Shown: one piece after another, positions 35,012 through 44,067 of the stretch
How the letters are laid out: each line of letters begins with the position of its first letter
Numbering within the stretch: the first letter of the stretch is position 1
Program-made: the position numbers and the translations under genes
Assembly (NCBI GenBank): GCA_029553475.1
Contig: JAKPKV010000017.1
Span: 1 to 49,564, forward strand
DNA length: 49,564 nt
Source of the DNA: Armatimonadota bacterium
GTDB taxonomy: Bacteria > Armatimonadota > Hebobacteria > CAIYQO01
Reading direction: 5' to 3'
The notes under the pieces: model-generated
The model's input: the letters and a program-made list of their open reading frames with translations, nothing else
Database searches by the model: none
Told to the model about the DNA's origin: nothing

Positions 35012-35200
35012 CGGTATCCGGTTGGTCGGCTCGATCCCGTCAGTCCGCGCCGGCGGATTTTGTTTCTCCCGCCCCGGATGCGCATCCGGGGGACGGAAAC
35101 CTGCCGATGCGCAACTCACCTCTCCCCCAGCCCCCTCCCCTACGTGGGGAGGGGGATATGCGGAGTGCAACTCCGCGGCCCCAGTTTGGGCGTCCCGATT
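35012..35200. repeat. dispersed repeats before the heparinase-like gene
   Basis: Bases 35012-35118 match 38914-39022 in order and content (GGTATCCGG..., then ...CCCCGGAT-ATCCGGGGGACGGAA-CC-CCGATG). They are followed by half of the 8.6-kb C-rich repeat, the TGCGGAGTGCAACTCCGC palindrome (35159-35176) and a GTCCCGAT/ATCGGGAC hairpin near 35193. The 334-bp gap holds these repeats and no gene. Confidence 0.65.
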
Positions 35201-35292
35201 TTATCGGGACGCGGCCCCGGGGCGGGCGGAAGGTATACCCGGCCGGAAAGCGAAAGAGTATTCAAAAAATAGGCCATTTGCGAGGGAACTCC

Positions 35293-38200
35293 ATGTCGTT
35301 CACCCGATACGTCACCACCCTGGGATGGTTACTCGCCATGCTGTGTGCGCTCGGCGGAGCTGCTTTCGCCGCCCAGCAGACCATCACCCTGCGCGAGCAG
35401 GTGCGGCAGCGGTATGGGCCTGAGCTGCTCAGCTACCCCTTCTCCGCGCCGCGCGGCGCCTGCGCGGCGGAGTCGGTGCGGGTGCAGGGGCCGCGCGGCG
35501 CCGTCCCGGCGCAGCTGACCGGGGTGACCTATTGGCCGCGGACAACCTCCGTCCGGTCGGCGCGGCTCTGCTTCCTCGCGGATGGGCTGGAGCCGCTGGC
35601 CACGGATCTCTACACGGTGAGTTATGGCCCGCGGCGCGCCACGCTGCCGGCTCCGCCGGCGGATCTGGCGGTCCGGCAGGATGGCGAGAGCATCGAGATC
35701 ACCACCGCGCACGTCGGGGTACGGCTGCTCAACGGCGGCACGCGCTATCCGGCGCCGGCCGCCGCCGTCGCCGTGCCGGGTGTGCTGCGGGGGATGCGGC
35801 TGGCGCAGGGACCGTGGCAGGGCGGCAGCGCCTTCACCGGTGAGGGACGGGTGACGGCCTGGTCGTCGCGCCTGGTCGAGGGGGGGCCGCTGGTGGCGAA
35901 GGTCGAGTGCCGCTACGACTTCGCCGATGGCGCCGTCATGACGGTGACGGCGCAGGTGACGGCCGGCGACAGCGCGGTCCACTGGGAGACGCACGTTTCC
36001 GCCGCGAACCCCGCGGTAACGCTGGAGATGCGCCTGCCGGCCGTGCCGGGCGTCAAGGAGGCGGAGCTGCCAAAAGGCTACGGCCAGTGGGCGCGCGACC
36101 GCACGCTGCCGGTGACGGCTTCCGCCGACCCGCTCTGTTACCTCTCGCCGGACACCAGCATCGTCAATATCAACCCGGACAGCCCGCCGACGATCCGCTT
36201 GATCGGGGCGGAGGGCGCGGAGCTGCAGCTGCGCTCGCGCGATCCCGGCGCCTGGGTCGAGCCGGGGAAGCCTTTCACCTACGCCGGGCACGCGGCCTTC
36301 AGCCTGGACATGGTGGGCGAGCTGTTCAAAGGGTGGCGGGACAAACGGCTGCCGGTGCGCTATGCCGAGGATGGCACGGTGACGCTCGGCGCGAACCTCG
36401 CCGCGGGATGGCGCAAGTGGAGCGTCAGCGCCGGCGCCCCGCGGGTGGGCATACAGCTCGATTGGGTGAAAGACCTGGTGCTCGACTGGCCGCAGACCAC
36501 GCAGCATCCGCACCTCTTCATGTCGCGCGCCGAGATCGAAGCCGCCTTGCGGGCGAAAGGGGCTGCCGAGCCGGTCCACTGGAGCCAGGTGACGAACCCG
36601 GCGATGCTGAAGGATATGGCGTCCTGGCTGGAACGGCTGGGCGAGTACGACGTGATGCGCAAGGTCACCGACCTGGAGGTGGCCTACGATGTGCTCATTG
36701 ATTCCGACCGCGTCACCCCCGAGGAACGCCGCGTCTATCGCGCGCAGATGGCCTACCTCGGCTACGTGCTGGCCGATCCGCGCTGCTGGTCCATGGAACG
36801 CGGGTATGTCTCCGGCAATCCCAACATGTCGGCCTCGTACACGCTGTCGCTGGGGCTGCTGGCCTGCCTGCTTCCCGATCACCCGATGGCCCGCGCGTGG
36901 GCGGACTACGCCACCGGGTGGATGGACCACTGGCTGGCGGCGGAGGTCGGCGAGAACGGCGAGTGGCTCTCGGAGGGCGTGTCCTACGGCGGCCAGGTGA
37001 GCTACCCCCCGATGCTCGCCTACGCGATAGCGGCCCGGCGCGCCGGCTTCCACGATTTCGCCGGCGATGCCCGCCTGCAAAAGCTGGCGCTGTATTTCGC
37101 CAAACAATACACGCCGCCCGACCCCCGGCACGCCGGGAAGCGCCTCTCCCCGCCGGTGGGACGCGCGCATGGCTGGCAAACCTCCGGCTACCACGGCGCG
37201 GCCGCCACCCTCTTCCGCGAGAGCAATCCCGCGGCGTCCCGCGCGCTCGCCTGGCTGTGGGCGCGGGGCGGATATCCGACGAGCATGGGCGATGGGCGCC
37301 TGGGCGCCTTGAATACGCTGTTTCTGGATACGGCGCTGCCGGCGGAAGCGCCCGCCTGGGGCTCCGAGCTCTTCCCCCGCCTGGGGGCGGTGCTGCGTCA
37401 CGGCTTCAACACCCCATCGGAGCACTATCTCAACCTGCTCTCGCACGTCGAATCCCGGCATAACCTCGATGTGTGGACGCCCGGCGTCGGCGGCATCAAC
37501 ACCTGGTTCGCGCACGGCGCCCCGGTCTCCGTCTCCTTCGATTTCGCCGGCGGCTATCATGAACGGCACGAGCTGCTGCGCGACGGCGTGCTGCTCGCGC
37601 GCTGGTACGACGGCGCCGAGCAGGGGAAAATGCCCTTCGGCTACTACACGACCACACACCCGGAGGCGTTTGCCGCGCTGCCGGCGGCGGATTACGTGCG
37701 CGCGACGTACGACATCACCATCCCGGACGACCGCCCCTGGTTCCCAGAGAAGATGCCCGCCACGCCGAAGGTGACGCCGGCGACGGCGCCGAAACTGCGC
37801 TGGACGCGGCAGACCCTCTTCGTGAAGGACGCCGACCCCGCCGGGCCCACCTGGCTGCTGCTGCGCGACACCGCCGCCGGCGGCCAGCCCACGCTGTGGC
37901 AGTTCTGGTCGCTGTCGGAAAAGATTGGCGCCGCGCGGCAGGCCGGCGAGCCGGCGTTCCTGGCGGAGAAGCCGGGGAAGACCATCCTCCCCGGACGCGA
38001 GCTGCCGCGGAGCGACCAGTATACCGCGCTCGGGCAGTTGGGCGTGGACCTGGAATTCTTCGTCGCCGCCCCGGCGGACACCCCGCGCGCGACGATGCGC
38101 TACGGCGGCAAAACCCTGCACATCGAAGAGTATCAGGATCTGCTGCAGTTGCGCCGGGCGGGCGACGGCGCCTACTATGTGGCGATCTTCCCGCGCGCGG

Positions 38201-38634
38201 CCGGCACGGCCGCGCCGGCCTTCGCCAGCCTGGACGACGGCAAGATCATCAAGGTCTCCGGCGAGGGGTGGACGGATTACGCGCTGCTGGCCCACGAACC
38301 GGTCACCGCCGGCGGCGATGACGTCGCGTTCGCCGGCACGGCCGGCGCCGTGGCGGCCCGCGCCGCCGGCGTGACGCTCACCCTCGCCGCGTCCGGCGAG
38401 GTGCGGCGTGGCGCCTACGCGCTCAGCGCGCCGTCGGCGGCGTCGCTCCAGATCACCCCGCGGTCAGCGGCCCTCCTGCTGCCGGACGGCGGCGCGGGCG
38501 GGGAGTTCACGGTCCAGCTGCCCGACGGCTGGACGCTCCAGGCGCCGCCGGCGGGGGTGACGCTCACCGCGGAGGGCCCGCGTTCTCGTATCCGCGTCCC
38601 CGCCGGCATCCGGCGCGTGGTCCTCGGGCCCTAG
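35293..38634 (+). CDS. heparinase II/III-like secreted polysaccharide lyase
   Basis: The 1113-residue protein has a signal peptide (cut after AAFA) and a long beta-rich N-terminal part. An (alpha/alpha) toroid region follows (YVSGNPNMSASYTLSLGLLA, SEGVSYGGQVSYPPMLAYAI). A heparinase II/III-like beta-sandwich comes next (RHGFNTPSEHYLNLLSHVES, then FAHGAPVSVSFDFAGGYHER), with further C-terminal beta domains. This resembles families PL12/PL21-like rather than a clean match. It probably acts on uronic-acid or sulfated polysaccharide outside the cytoplasm. ATG at 35293 has GAGGGA upstream. Confidence 0.72.
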   Translation: MSFTRYVTTLGWLLAMLCALGGAAFAAQQTITLREQVRQRYGPELLSYPFSAPRGACAAESVRVQGPRGAVPAQLTGVTYWPRTTSVRSARLCFLADGLEPLATDLYTVSYGPRRATLPAPPADLAVRQDGESIEITTAHVGVRLLNGGTRYPAPAAAVAVPGVLRGMRLAQGPWQGGSAFTGEGRVTAWSSRLVEGGPLVAKVECRYDFADGAVMTVTAQVTAGDSAVHWETHVSAANPAVTLEMRLPAVPGVKEAELPKGYGQWARDRTLPVTASADPLCYLSPDTSIVNINPDSPPTIRLIGAEGAELQLRSRDPGAWVEPGKPFTYAGHAAFSLDMVGELFKGWRDKRLPVRYAEDGTVTLGANLAAGWRKWSVSAGAPRVGIQLDWVKDLVLDWPQTTQHPHLFMSRAEIEAALRAKGAAEPVHWSQVTNPAMLKDMASWLERLGEYDVMRKVTDLEVAYDVLIDSDRVTPEERRVYRAQMAYLGYVLADPRCWSMERGYVSGNPNMSASYTLSLGLLACLLPDHPMARAWADYATGWMDHWLAAEVGENGEWLSEGVSYGGQVSYPPMLAYAIAARRAGFHDFAGDARLQKLALYFAKQYTPPDPRHAGKRLSPPVGRAHGWQTSGYHGAAATLFRESNPAASRALAWLWARGGYPTSMGDGRLGALNTLFLDTALPAEAPAWGSELFPRLGAVLRHGFNTPSEHYLNLLSHVESRHNLDVWTPGVGGINTWFAHGAPVSVSFDFAGGYHERHELLRDGVLLARWYDGAEQGKMPFGYYTTTHPEAFAALPAADYVRATYDITIPDDRPWFPEKMPATPKVTPATAPKLRWTRQTLFVKDADPAGPTWLLLRDTAAGGQPTLWQFWSLSEKIGAARQAGEPAFLAEKPGKTILPGRELPRSDQYTALGQLGVDLEFFVAAPADTPRATMRYGGKTLHIEEYQDLLQLRRAGDGAYYVAIFPRAAGTAAPAFASLDDGKIIKVSGEGWTDYALLAHEPVTAGGDDVAFAGTAGAVAARAAGVTLTLAASGEVRRGAYALSAPSAASLQITPRSAALLLPDGGAGGEFTVQLPDGWTLQAPPAGVTLTAEGPRSRIRVPAGIRRVVLGP

Positions 38635-38657
38635 CCCGCGGCGGAAGGGGGTAGGGC

Positions 38658-39015
38658 TGTGCATCGGTAGGCTTCCGCCCCCACCGGGGCGGAAGCCGCG
38701 CATCCTGGAGGGCGAGACTCCAGAGGATACGAGTACGGGTCATGCCCACCGGAGCGCGGACATCCTGTCCGCCCGTATCTAATTTCGAGTACGAGACGAG
38801 CGCTGACGCGCTGATGACGCGTATGCTGCTCCGCACGAGTTTGTACCCTCTTTGTTTAACGACAGGGTGAGGGCACGCGTGCGGAGTACAACTCCGCGGC
38901 CCCGGTAAATGCTCGGTATCCGGTCCGTCGGCCCGCTCCGGCCAGTCCACGCAGGTGGACTTCGTTACTCCAGCCCCGGATTTCAATCCGGGGGACGGAA
39001 GCCTACCGATGCACA
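38658..39015. repeat. repeat-rich element with 24-bp terminal inverted repeats
   Basis: Bases 38658-38681 and 38992-39015 are inverted copies with one mismatch (TGTGCATCGGTAGGCTTCCG core). Inside are the 27.3-kb-type repeat (38826-38905, palindrome at 38880-38897) and the 35.0-kb-type repeat (38914-39022). This fills the 447-bp gap between two convergent genes and shows no coding potential. Confidence 0.7.
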
Positions 39016-39081
39016 ACCCACCAGAGCGGTATTCATTTGGCACAGAGCATCAGCGTCCTTCCCGCCGTGCGTCCCGCGTCC

Positions 39082-40659
39082 TCATGCGGTCCGCAAACCG
39101 CGGTTCTCCGCCAGCACCGGCGTTTCGCAGCCGTCCTCCACGCGGAGGGTGTGGGCGGGGCCGGTGACGAGGTTGCCCTGCACCAGCAAGTCGTGGCCGC
39201 CGCCGTGGAAGACGATCACCTCGGCGCATTCGGGCCCGGTGTGGAAGACGTTCCCCTGGATGATGACGGGGCCGTAGGCGCCGCCGGGCTCGTGGGTGGT
39301 GAAGTAGAGCTCCGGCCAGCGCTCGTAGTCGCCGGTGTAGGCGGATTTTCGCCCGCGCCAGGGATCGCGCTCGCCCTTAGTGGTGTTATTGACGAACACG
39401 TTGTGCGCGAGGACGAGATTTTTCGGCTGGTTGATCCAACTGCCGCGCCCGCCGTTGCGAAAGATGTTGCCGACGATGGTGACGTCTTCGTTCGATTTCT
39501 CCACGCTCATCACCCGCGAGCCGTTCGCCCCGTCAACGGTGTTGCCGGTGACGGTAGAGCGCTGGCAGTATTCCGCCAGGAAGAAGGCGCCCATGCGCGA
39601 GCCGGTGATCTGGTTGTTGCCGAAGACGTTGTTGCGGCAGCACTGGAGGTGCATGGTGTCGCCCAATGCGCTGAGGTTGCAGCCGGTGATGCTCGTCTCG
39701 CGGCAGGCGACGAGGTCCACCGCGCCCTTCCCCGGCCCGGTGCCGGTAGGCCAGAAGAGGTGGTAAAACGCCTGCGACAGGTTGGCGATGAGGCGGGTCT
39801 CCGCGCCGGCGCTCCCGGCGAAGGTGATGGGCGCCCCGCCCGGCGCCTCGGCGATGCGCAGCCAGCCGCGCCCGCGCTCGGCCACCACGTATTTCCGCCC
39901 GCGGGTGAGATTCGCCGGCAGGTCGTCGCCGAAGAAGCAGAGATCGTCGTCCGCGAACGTCTCGTCCACGAACACCCGGTCATCGCCGTCATCCATACGG
40001 ACGGGGCCGTGAATGAGATCGGCACGGAAGTAGCGCCTGGCCATCGCCACGTCGTCGGGGGCGTAGTCCTCCGGCCAGACGAGGATTTGCCAGAGCAGGC
40101 CGTAATCCCACATGAATTTGCCGCAGTCGCGCAGCGCGCAATCGCGCACGGCGATATTGCGGGCGTAGGTTCGCACCTCGGATTCGGTGGCCTTCACCCC
40201 CTGCACGGTGATGACGGCGCCCGCCACCTGCTCGCCCCGCACCTCCGCGAAGGAGAGGGTATCGGTGGCGCCGCCCGGCGAGGTGGCGACGACGAAGATG
40301 CGCGTGGTGGCGTTGGGCTCCCAGGTGTTGGGGGGATGGCGATGGTCGAAGCAATGCCCGATAAACGTGCCCCCGCGCCAATGGAAATCGGTCACGTCCA
40401 CCCCGGTGAACGCATCAATGCGCGCGCGGTCGCCCAGCCGCTCCGGCAGCAGGAAGCGCGCGCCATGCGCCTCCACCCGCGTGTGCGAGGGGATGGGGAT
40501 GGACGCCGTGCCCGCCAGGGAGTACGCCCCCGGCGGGATGACGATGCGGCCTCCTCCCGCCTCCGCGGCGGCGGTACAGCAGCGGATGAGCGCCGGGGTA
40601 TCGTCGGTGCGGCCATCAGCGGCGGGGGCGAAATCGGTGAGGGTGAAGGTTGTCGGCAT
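39082..40659 (-). CDS. right-handed parallel beta-helix protein, pectate lyase-3-like
   Basis: The 525-residue product starts with the pectate-lyase-3/GH28-like motif FTLTDFAPAADGRTDDTPAL, followed by GGRIVIPPGAYSLAG. Many beta-helix coils then follow, with asparagine-ladder strings such as CRNNVFGNNQITGS, STVTGNTVDGANGS and ITGCNLSALGDTMHLQ. No signal peptide is present. ATG at 40659 with AAGGA upstream is chosen. It probably binds or cleaves a polysaccharide, but no catalytic residues can be named. Confidence 0.8.
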   Translation of the reverse strand: MPTTFTLTDFAPAADGRTDDTPALIRCCTAAAEAGGGRIVIPPGAYSLAGTASIPIPSHTRVEAHGARFLLPERLGDRARIDAFTGVDVTDFHWRGGTFIGHCFDHRHPPNTWEPNATTRIFVVATSPGGATDTLSFAEVRGEQVAGAVITVQGVKATESEVRTYARNIAVRDCALRDCGKFMWDYGLLWQILVWPEDYAPDDVAMARRYFRADLIHGPVRMDDGDDRVFVDETFADDDLCFFGDDLPANLTRGRKYVVAERGRGWLRIAEAPGGAPITFAGSAGAETRLIANLSQAFYHLFWPTGTGPGKGAVDLVACRETSITGCNLSALGDTMHLQCCRNNVFGNNQITGSRMGAFFLAEYCQRSTVTGNTVDGANGSRVMSVEKSNEDVTIVGNIFRNGGRGSWINQPKNLVLAHNVFVNNTTKGERDPWRGRKSAYTGDYERWPELYFTTHEPGGAYGPVIIQGNVFHTGPECAEVIVFHGGGHDLLVQGNLVTGPAHTLRVEDGCETPVLAENRGLRTA

Positions 40660-40825
40660 GGTCAATATCCTTCTCTTGTCCGGGCGGGCGCGCGTCCACG
40701 CGGGAGGATTCACCACGGCGCTGGGCTGTCGTTCACCCTCACCTGATTTCCACGCGCGGGAGGATTCCCCTTGTCACGCGCAGAACGTTCCTGCACCAGG
40801 TTTTAAACGATTGAAGGAGGGCCTT

Positions 40826-42472
40826 ATGCCGGTGCTGTGTGTGCGAAACGACGCGGGCGACAACCCGCTGGCGGCGAACGTGGTGGCGATCATCGCCCGC
40901 ACGCTGATGGAGCGCTGCGGCATCGGCCTCGAGCGCGGCGCCGACGAGGCGGCGGTGACGCTGGCGCTGCGGCCGGGCATCGGCGCGGAGGGCTATGTCA
41001 TCGAAGACGCGCCGGGCGGGGTGCTGGTGGCGGGCAATGACTTGACCGGCCTGCGCGCGGGGGTGGGACGGCTGCTGCACGACGCGCGGTACGCGCCGGG
41101 GGAGTTCACGCCTGGCCGATGGCGGGGTGTCAGCGTGCCGCAATGCGCGGTGCGCGGCATCTATTGCGCGTTCAACTTCAACAACTGGTACGCCGCCTGC
41201 CCGCGCGACGAACTGCGCCGCTACCTGGAGGAGCTGTCGCTGTGGGGCTTCAACGCCATATTTTTCAGCGTGCATTTCCCCGATCCCGACGATGCGGCGG
41301 CGTTGCGGCGGCACATCGCCGCCACGCGCGAGGTGATCGCGCTGACGCACGAGGCGGGGCTGGGCGTGGGGTTTCTCAACTCGCCGAACATCGGCATGTC
41401 CGGCATCCCGGAGGCGTGGCGCGCGGTGGACGTGCCGGATACCGTTCCCGCGCGGCGCGGCAACATCGGCACGCGCATCTGCCCCAGCCAGCCGGGGGCG
41501 ATGGCCTGGCTGGAGGAGCGCTTTGAGACCTATTTCACCGGCTATGATGATCTCGGACTGGAGTACGTCGCCACCTTCCCCTACGACGCTGGCGGGTGCG
41601 GCTGTCCCGATTGCTGGCCGTGGGGGGTGAAGGGGTTCGTGGAGCTCTCCAAACTCTTCTTCGCCGTGGCGCGGCGGCACTATCCGGCGTGCACGCGCGT
41701 GCTGGCGACGTGGTGCTATGACGTGCGCGAGGAGAGCGACGGCGAATTCGCCGGGCTGGACCGCCTGCTGCGCGACGACGCAAGCTGGGTGGACTACCTG
41801 ATGATTGACGCCCACGAGGATTTCCCGCGCTGGCCGCTGGAGCACGGCACGCCGGGCGGCCTGCCGGCGGTGAATTTCGCCGAGATCACCATGTGGGGGC
41901 GCTATCCCTGGGGCGGTTTTGGCGCCAACCCGCTGCCCGCGCGCTTTGAGCGCCTCTGGCGCGGGGCGAAGGGGATGCTGGATGGCGGCTTCCCCTATTC
42001 GGAAGGCATTTTCGAGGACATCAACAAGGTGGTGGTGAGCCATTTCTACCGGGATACGGAGGCGAATGCCGAGGACGCGGTGCGCGCTTACGTCGCCTAC
42101 GAGTTCTCCCCCGAAGTGGCAGACGCGGTGACGGAGGCGATCTACCTGCTGGAGGAGACGTATCCGCGGGAGGGGCGCGACCCGGAGAAGGTGCGGCGCG
42201 CCTGGGCGCTGCTGGCGGCGGCGGACGCGAAGCTGCCCGACTACGCGCGCACGGGCTGGCGCTGGCGCATCCTCTACCTCCGCGCCCTCATTGATGCCGA
42301 AGAGCTGGAACACGGCGGCGGCCTCACCGACCGCGCCGACGCCGCGCTGGACGAGCTCATCGCCATCTACCACGCCGACGGCGCCGACGGGCCGGTGCTG
42401 CCGCGCTCGCGGCGCGTGCGCGCGCGGCAGGCGGCGGAGGGGCAGATGCCGCCGCCGCCGGGAGCGATGTAA
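40826..42472 (+). CDS. glycoside hydrolase-like protein with GH20/GH67-type N-terminal domain
   Basis: The 548-residue product opens with an alpha/beta domain like that before GH20 and GH67 enzymes (LERGADEAAVTLALRPG; GGVLVAGNDLTGLRAGVGRLL). A TIM barrel follows (RGIYCAFNFNNWYAACPRDE; LEELSLWGFNAIFFSVHFPD; GLEYVATFPYDAGGCGCPDC). A Cys-rich loop (GCGCPDCW) could bind metal. The C-terminal helices are unusual. ATG at 40826 follows GGAGG. It may remove uronic acid or amino-sugar residues; the exact family is uncertain. Confidence 0.68.
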   Translation: MPVLCVRNDAGDNPLAANVVAIIARTLMERCGIGLERGADEAAVTLALRPGIGAEGYVIEDAPGGVLVAGNDLTGLRAGVGRLLHDARYAPGEFTPGRWRGVSVPQCAVRGIYCAFNFNNWYAACPRDELRRYLEELSLWGFNAIFFSVHFPDPDDAAALRRHIAATREVIALTHEAGLGVGFLNSPNIGMSGIPEAWRAVDVPDTVPARRGNIGTRICPSQPGAMAWLEERFETYFTGYDDLGLEYVATFPYDAGGCGCPDCWPWGVKGFVELSKLFFAVARRHYPACTRVLATWCYDVREESDGEFAGLDRLLRDDASWVDYLMIDAHEDFPRWPLEHGTPGGLPAVNFAEITMWGRYPWGGFGANPLPARFERLWRGAKGMLDGGFPYSEGIFEDINKVVVSHFYRDTEANAEDAVRAYVAYEFSPEVADAVTEAIYLLEETYPREGRDPEKVRRAWALLAAADAKLPDYARTGWRWRILYLRALIDAEELEHGGGLTDRADAALDELIAIYHADGADGPVLPRSRRVRARQAAEGQMPPPPGAM

Positions 42473-42512
42473 CAGCGTGAGCCGACGTGTGAATCCCTCA
42501 CCAGTTACCGGG

Positions 42513-42518
42513 TATAAT
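42513..42518 (+). promoter_or_regulatory. -10 box of the 42.5-kb membrane protein gene
   Basis: A perfect TATAAT lies 30 nt before the GTG at 42549. No clear -35 is seen. Confidence 0.4.
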
Positions 42519-42548
42519 CGCTGAAACGGTCTTCAGGAGGAATTCGCC

Positions 42549-43922
42549 GTGCCGGAGATGCTGGTTGAGGACGCGGCCGTTCCACGGCAGGGCTTTTGGC
42601 GGGCATACGCTGCCGCGGTGCTCGCGCTGCTGTATGTCAGGGGGGCGGAGGCGCTGGCGGCGCCGGATGGATTTATCGCCGGCGTCTGGCTGCGTCCGCT
42701 GACGCTGGGCTGGCTCGTGCTGCTGCCGTCACTGGTGCTGGCGCTGGCGGCGCGGCTCACGACGGCGGTCTATATCCGGCCATGGGCGGCGATGCGCGCC
42801 GCGGGCTGGCGCGACCGACCGACGCTGCTGCGCTGGGTCGGATACGGCATCCCGCTCCTCATCGCCACGTATCTGGTGACGGCATCCTTCGGGCTGCGCG
42901 GATTCCTCTTTGGGGTGCTGGGGCTGGTGGGGCTGACCGCGTTGAACAGCCGCCTGCAGGAGGCTGCCCATCCGTGGCGGCTATTTCTGCGCTGTGCCGT
43001 GCCGATGGCCGCGGTGCCGATGACCGTCTTCCTGTGGCCGGTTCCTGCTATCCGCGCGGACACGCCCATCATATGGGTCGCCCGCGATGACCACCTCGCG
43101 CCATCACAGACGCCGGTTTACTGGCAGCCGGGGCAGGTCGTGATGCTGCAATGGCGGGGAAAGACCTACCGCCTGGACGGGCTCAGCCCGGCCTTCGCCA
43201 TCCGCCGGCGGGAAGTCCTCTCGCTGGACGGGCGCGACCTCGTCGTCAGCCCGCTCCGCGGCGCCCCGCGGCGCATCGCGTTGCAGGCAGCCCTCCCGAA
43301 CTACCAGTTCATCCTCAACATGCAGCCCGGACCTGATGGCGTCATGTGCAATGTCTACGGGCCGGCACGTGCCGGCGTCTACCCCGCTGACCACTCCGTG
43401 CTGCGGGTGAATTTGCGTACAGGCGACGTGCGCCAGGTTCCGCGCGCGTATCGGGTGCGCGGCGCGGCGAATACGAGCCGGTATTTCGTAAACTGGAGCA
43501 TGGAGCGCCCGCTCCAAACCCGCGACGGGCATGACCGCGTGCTCCGCCAGCACGGCCGGTACCCCTTTCACTTCCGCGAGTGGGAGGCCGACCCGGTGGA
43601 CGACCTCCTCGCCCTCGCCGGCTGGGATGCGGTCACGCTCATCGGCCCGGACAGCATCACCATGTTCACCATCGCGGTGGGGATGCCGGTTGCCTCGCTG
43701 ACCATGCAGCCCGGCCATCGGCAACTCTGGGTGGCGGATAGGAACGATCCGCGCGAGTATGCTGACCGGCGCGCCGCCAGCCGCCTGCGCATGTACACGT
43801 ACAGCGGCCGCCTCGTGGGGGAGCGGACGCTGGCGGGCCGGGAGATCGTGCGGGCGATGCCGGTCGAGGAGGACGTGGCGCGGTATTTGCTGGCGCGGTA
43901 CGCTCCCTCACGAGGCGAATAG
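42549..43922 (+). CDS. hypothetical membrane protein with C-terminal soluble domain
   Basis: I do not recognise this 457-residue protein. Residues 1-180 hold about five hydrophobic segments. Residues 185-450 are a soluble, mixed alpha/beta or propeller-like region with many Trp/Arg and short strands (VLSLDGRDLVVSPLRGAP, DAVTLIGPDSITMFTIAV). The start is GTG at 42549 with AGGAGG 8 nt upstream. It sits between the GH-like and URO-D-like genes on the same strand. Confidence 0.7.
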   Translation: MPEMLVEDAAVPRQGFWRAYAAAVLALLYVRGAEALAAPDGFIAGVWLRPLTLGWLVLLPSLVLALAARLTTAVYIRPWAAMRAAGWRDRPTLLRWVGYGIPLLIATYLVTASFGLRGFLFGVLGLVGLTALNSRLQEAAHPWRLFLRCAVPMAAVPMTVFLWPVPAIRADTPIIWVARDDHLAPSQTPVYWQPGQVVMLQWRGKTYRLDGLSPAFAIRRREVLSLDGRDLVVSPLRGAPRRIALQAALPNYQFILNMQPGPDGVMCNVYGPARAGVYPADHSVLRVNLRTGDVRQVPRAYRVRGAANTSRYFVNWSMERPLQTRDGHDRVLRQHGRYPFHFREWEADPVDDLLALAGWDAVTLIGPDSITMFTIAVGMPVASLTMQPGHRQLWVADRNDPREYADRRAASRLRMYTYSGRLVGERTLAGREIVRAMPVEEDVARYLLARYAPSRGE

Positions 43923-44067
43923 ACTTCAGGCGAACGCAGGAAATGCGGGTCGCAGCGGGAATAACGGGGATGGGGATCTTGCGCTGACAGGGCGCGGGTC
44001 TCCTCGCGGAATCCGTTCCCAGCGCTGCCCTGGGCGATAGCATTGACAAGCAGAAGGAAGCATTTTC

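Noticed and set aside
44043-44048. TTGACA as the -35 of the URO-D-like gene
   Set aside because: It is only 20 bp before the ATG, leaving no room for a -10 and start site upstream of the coding region.
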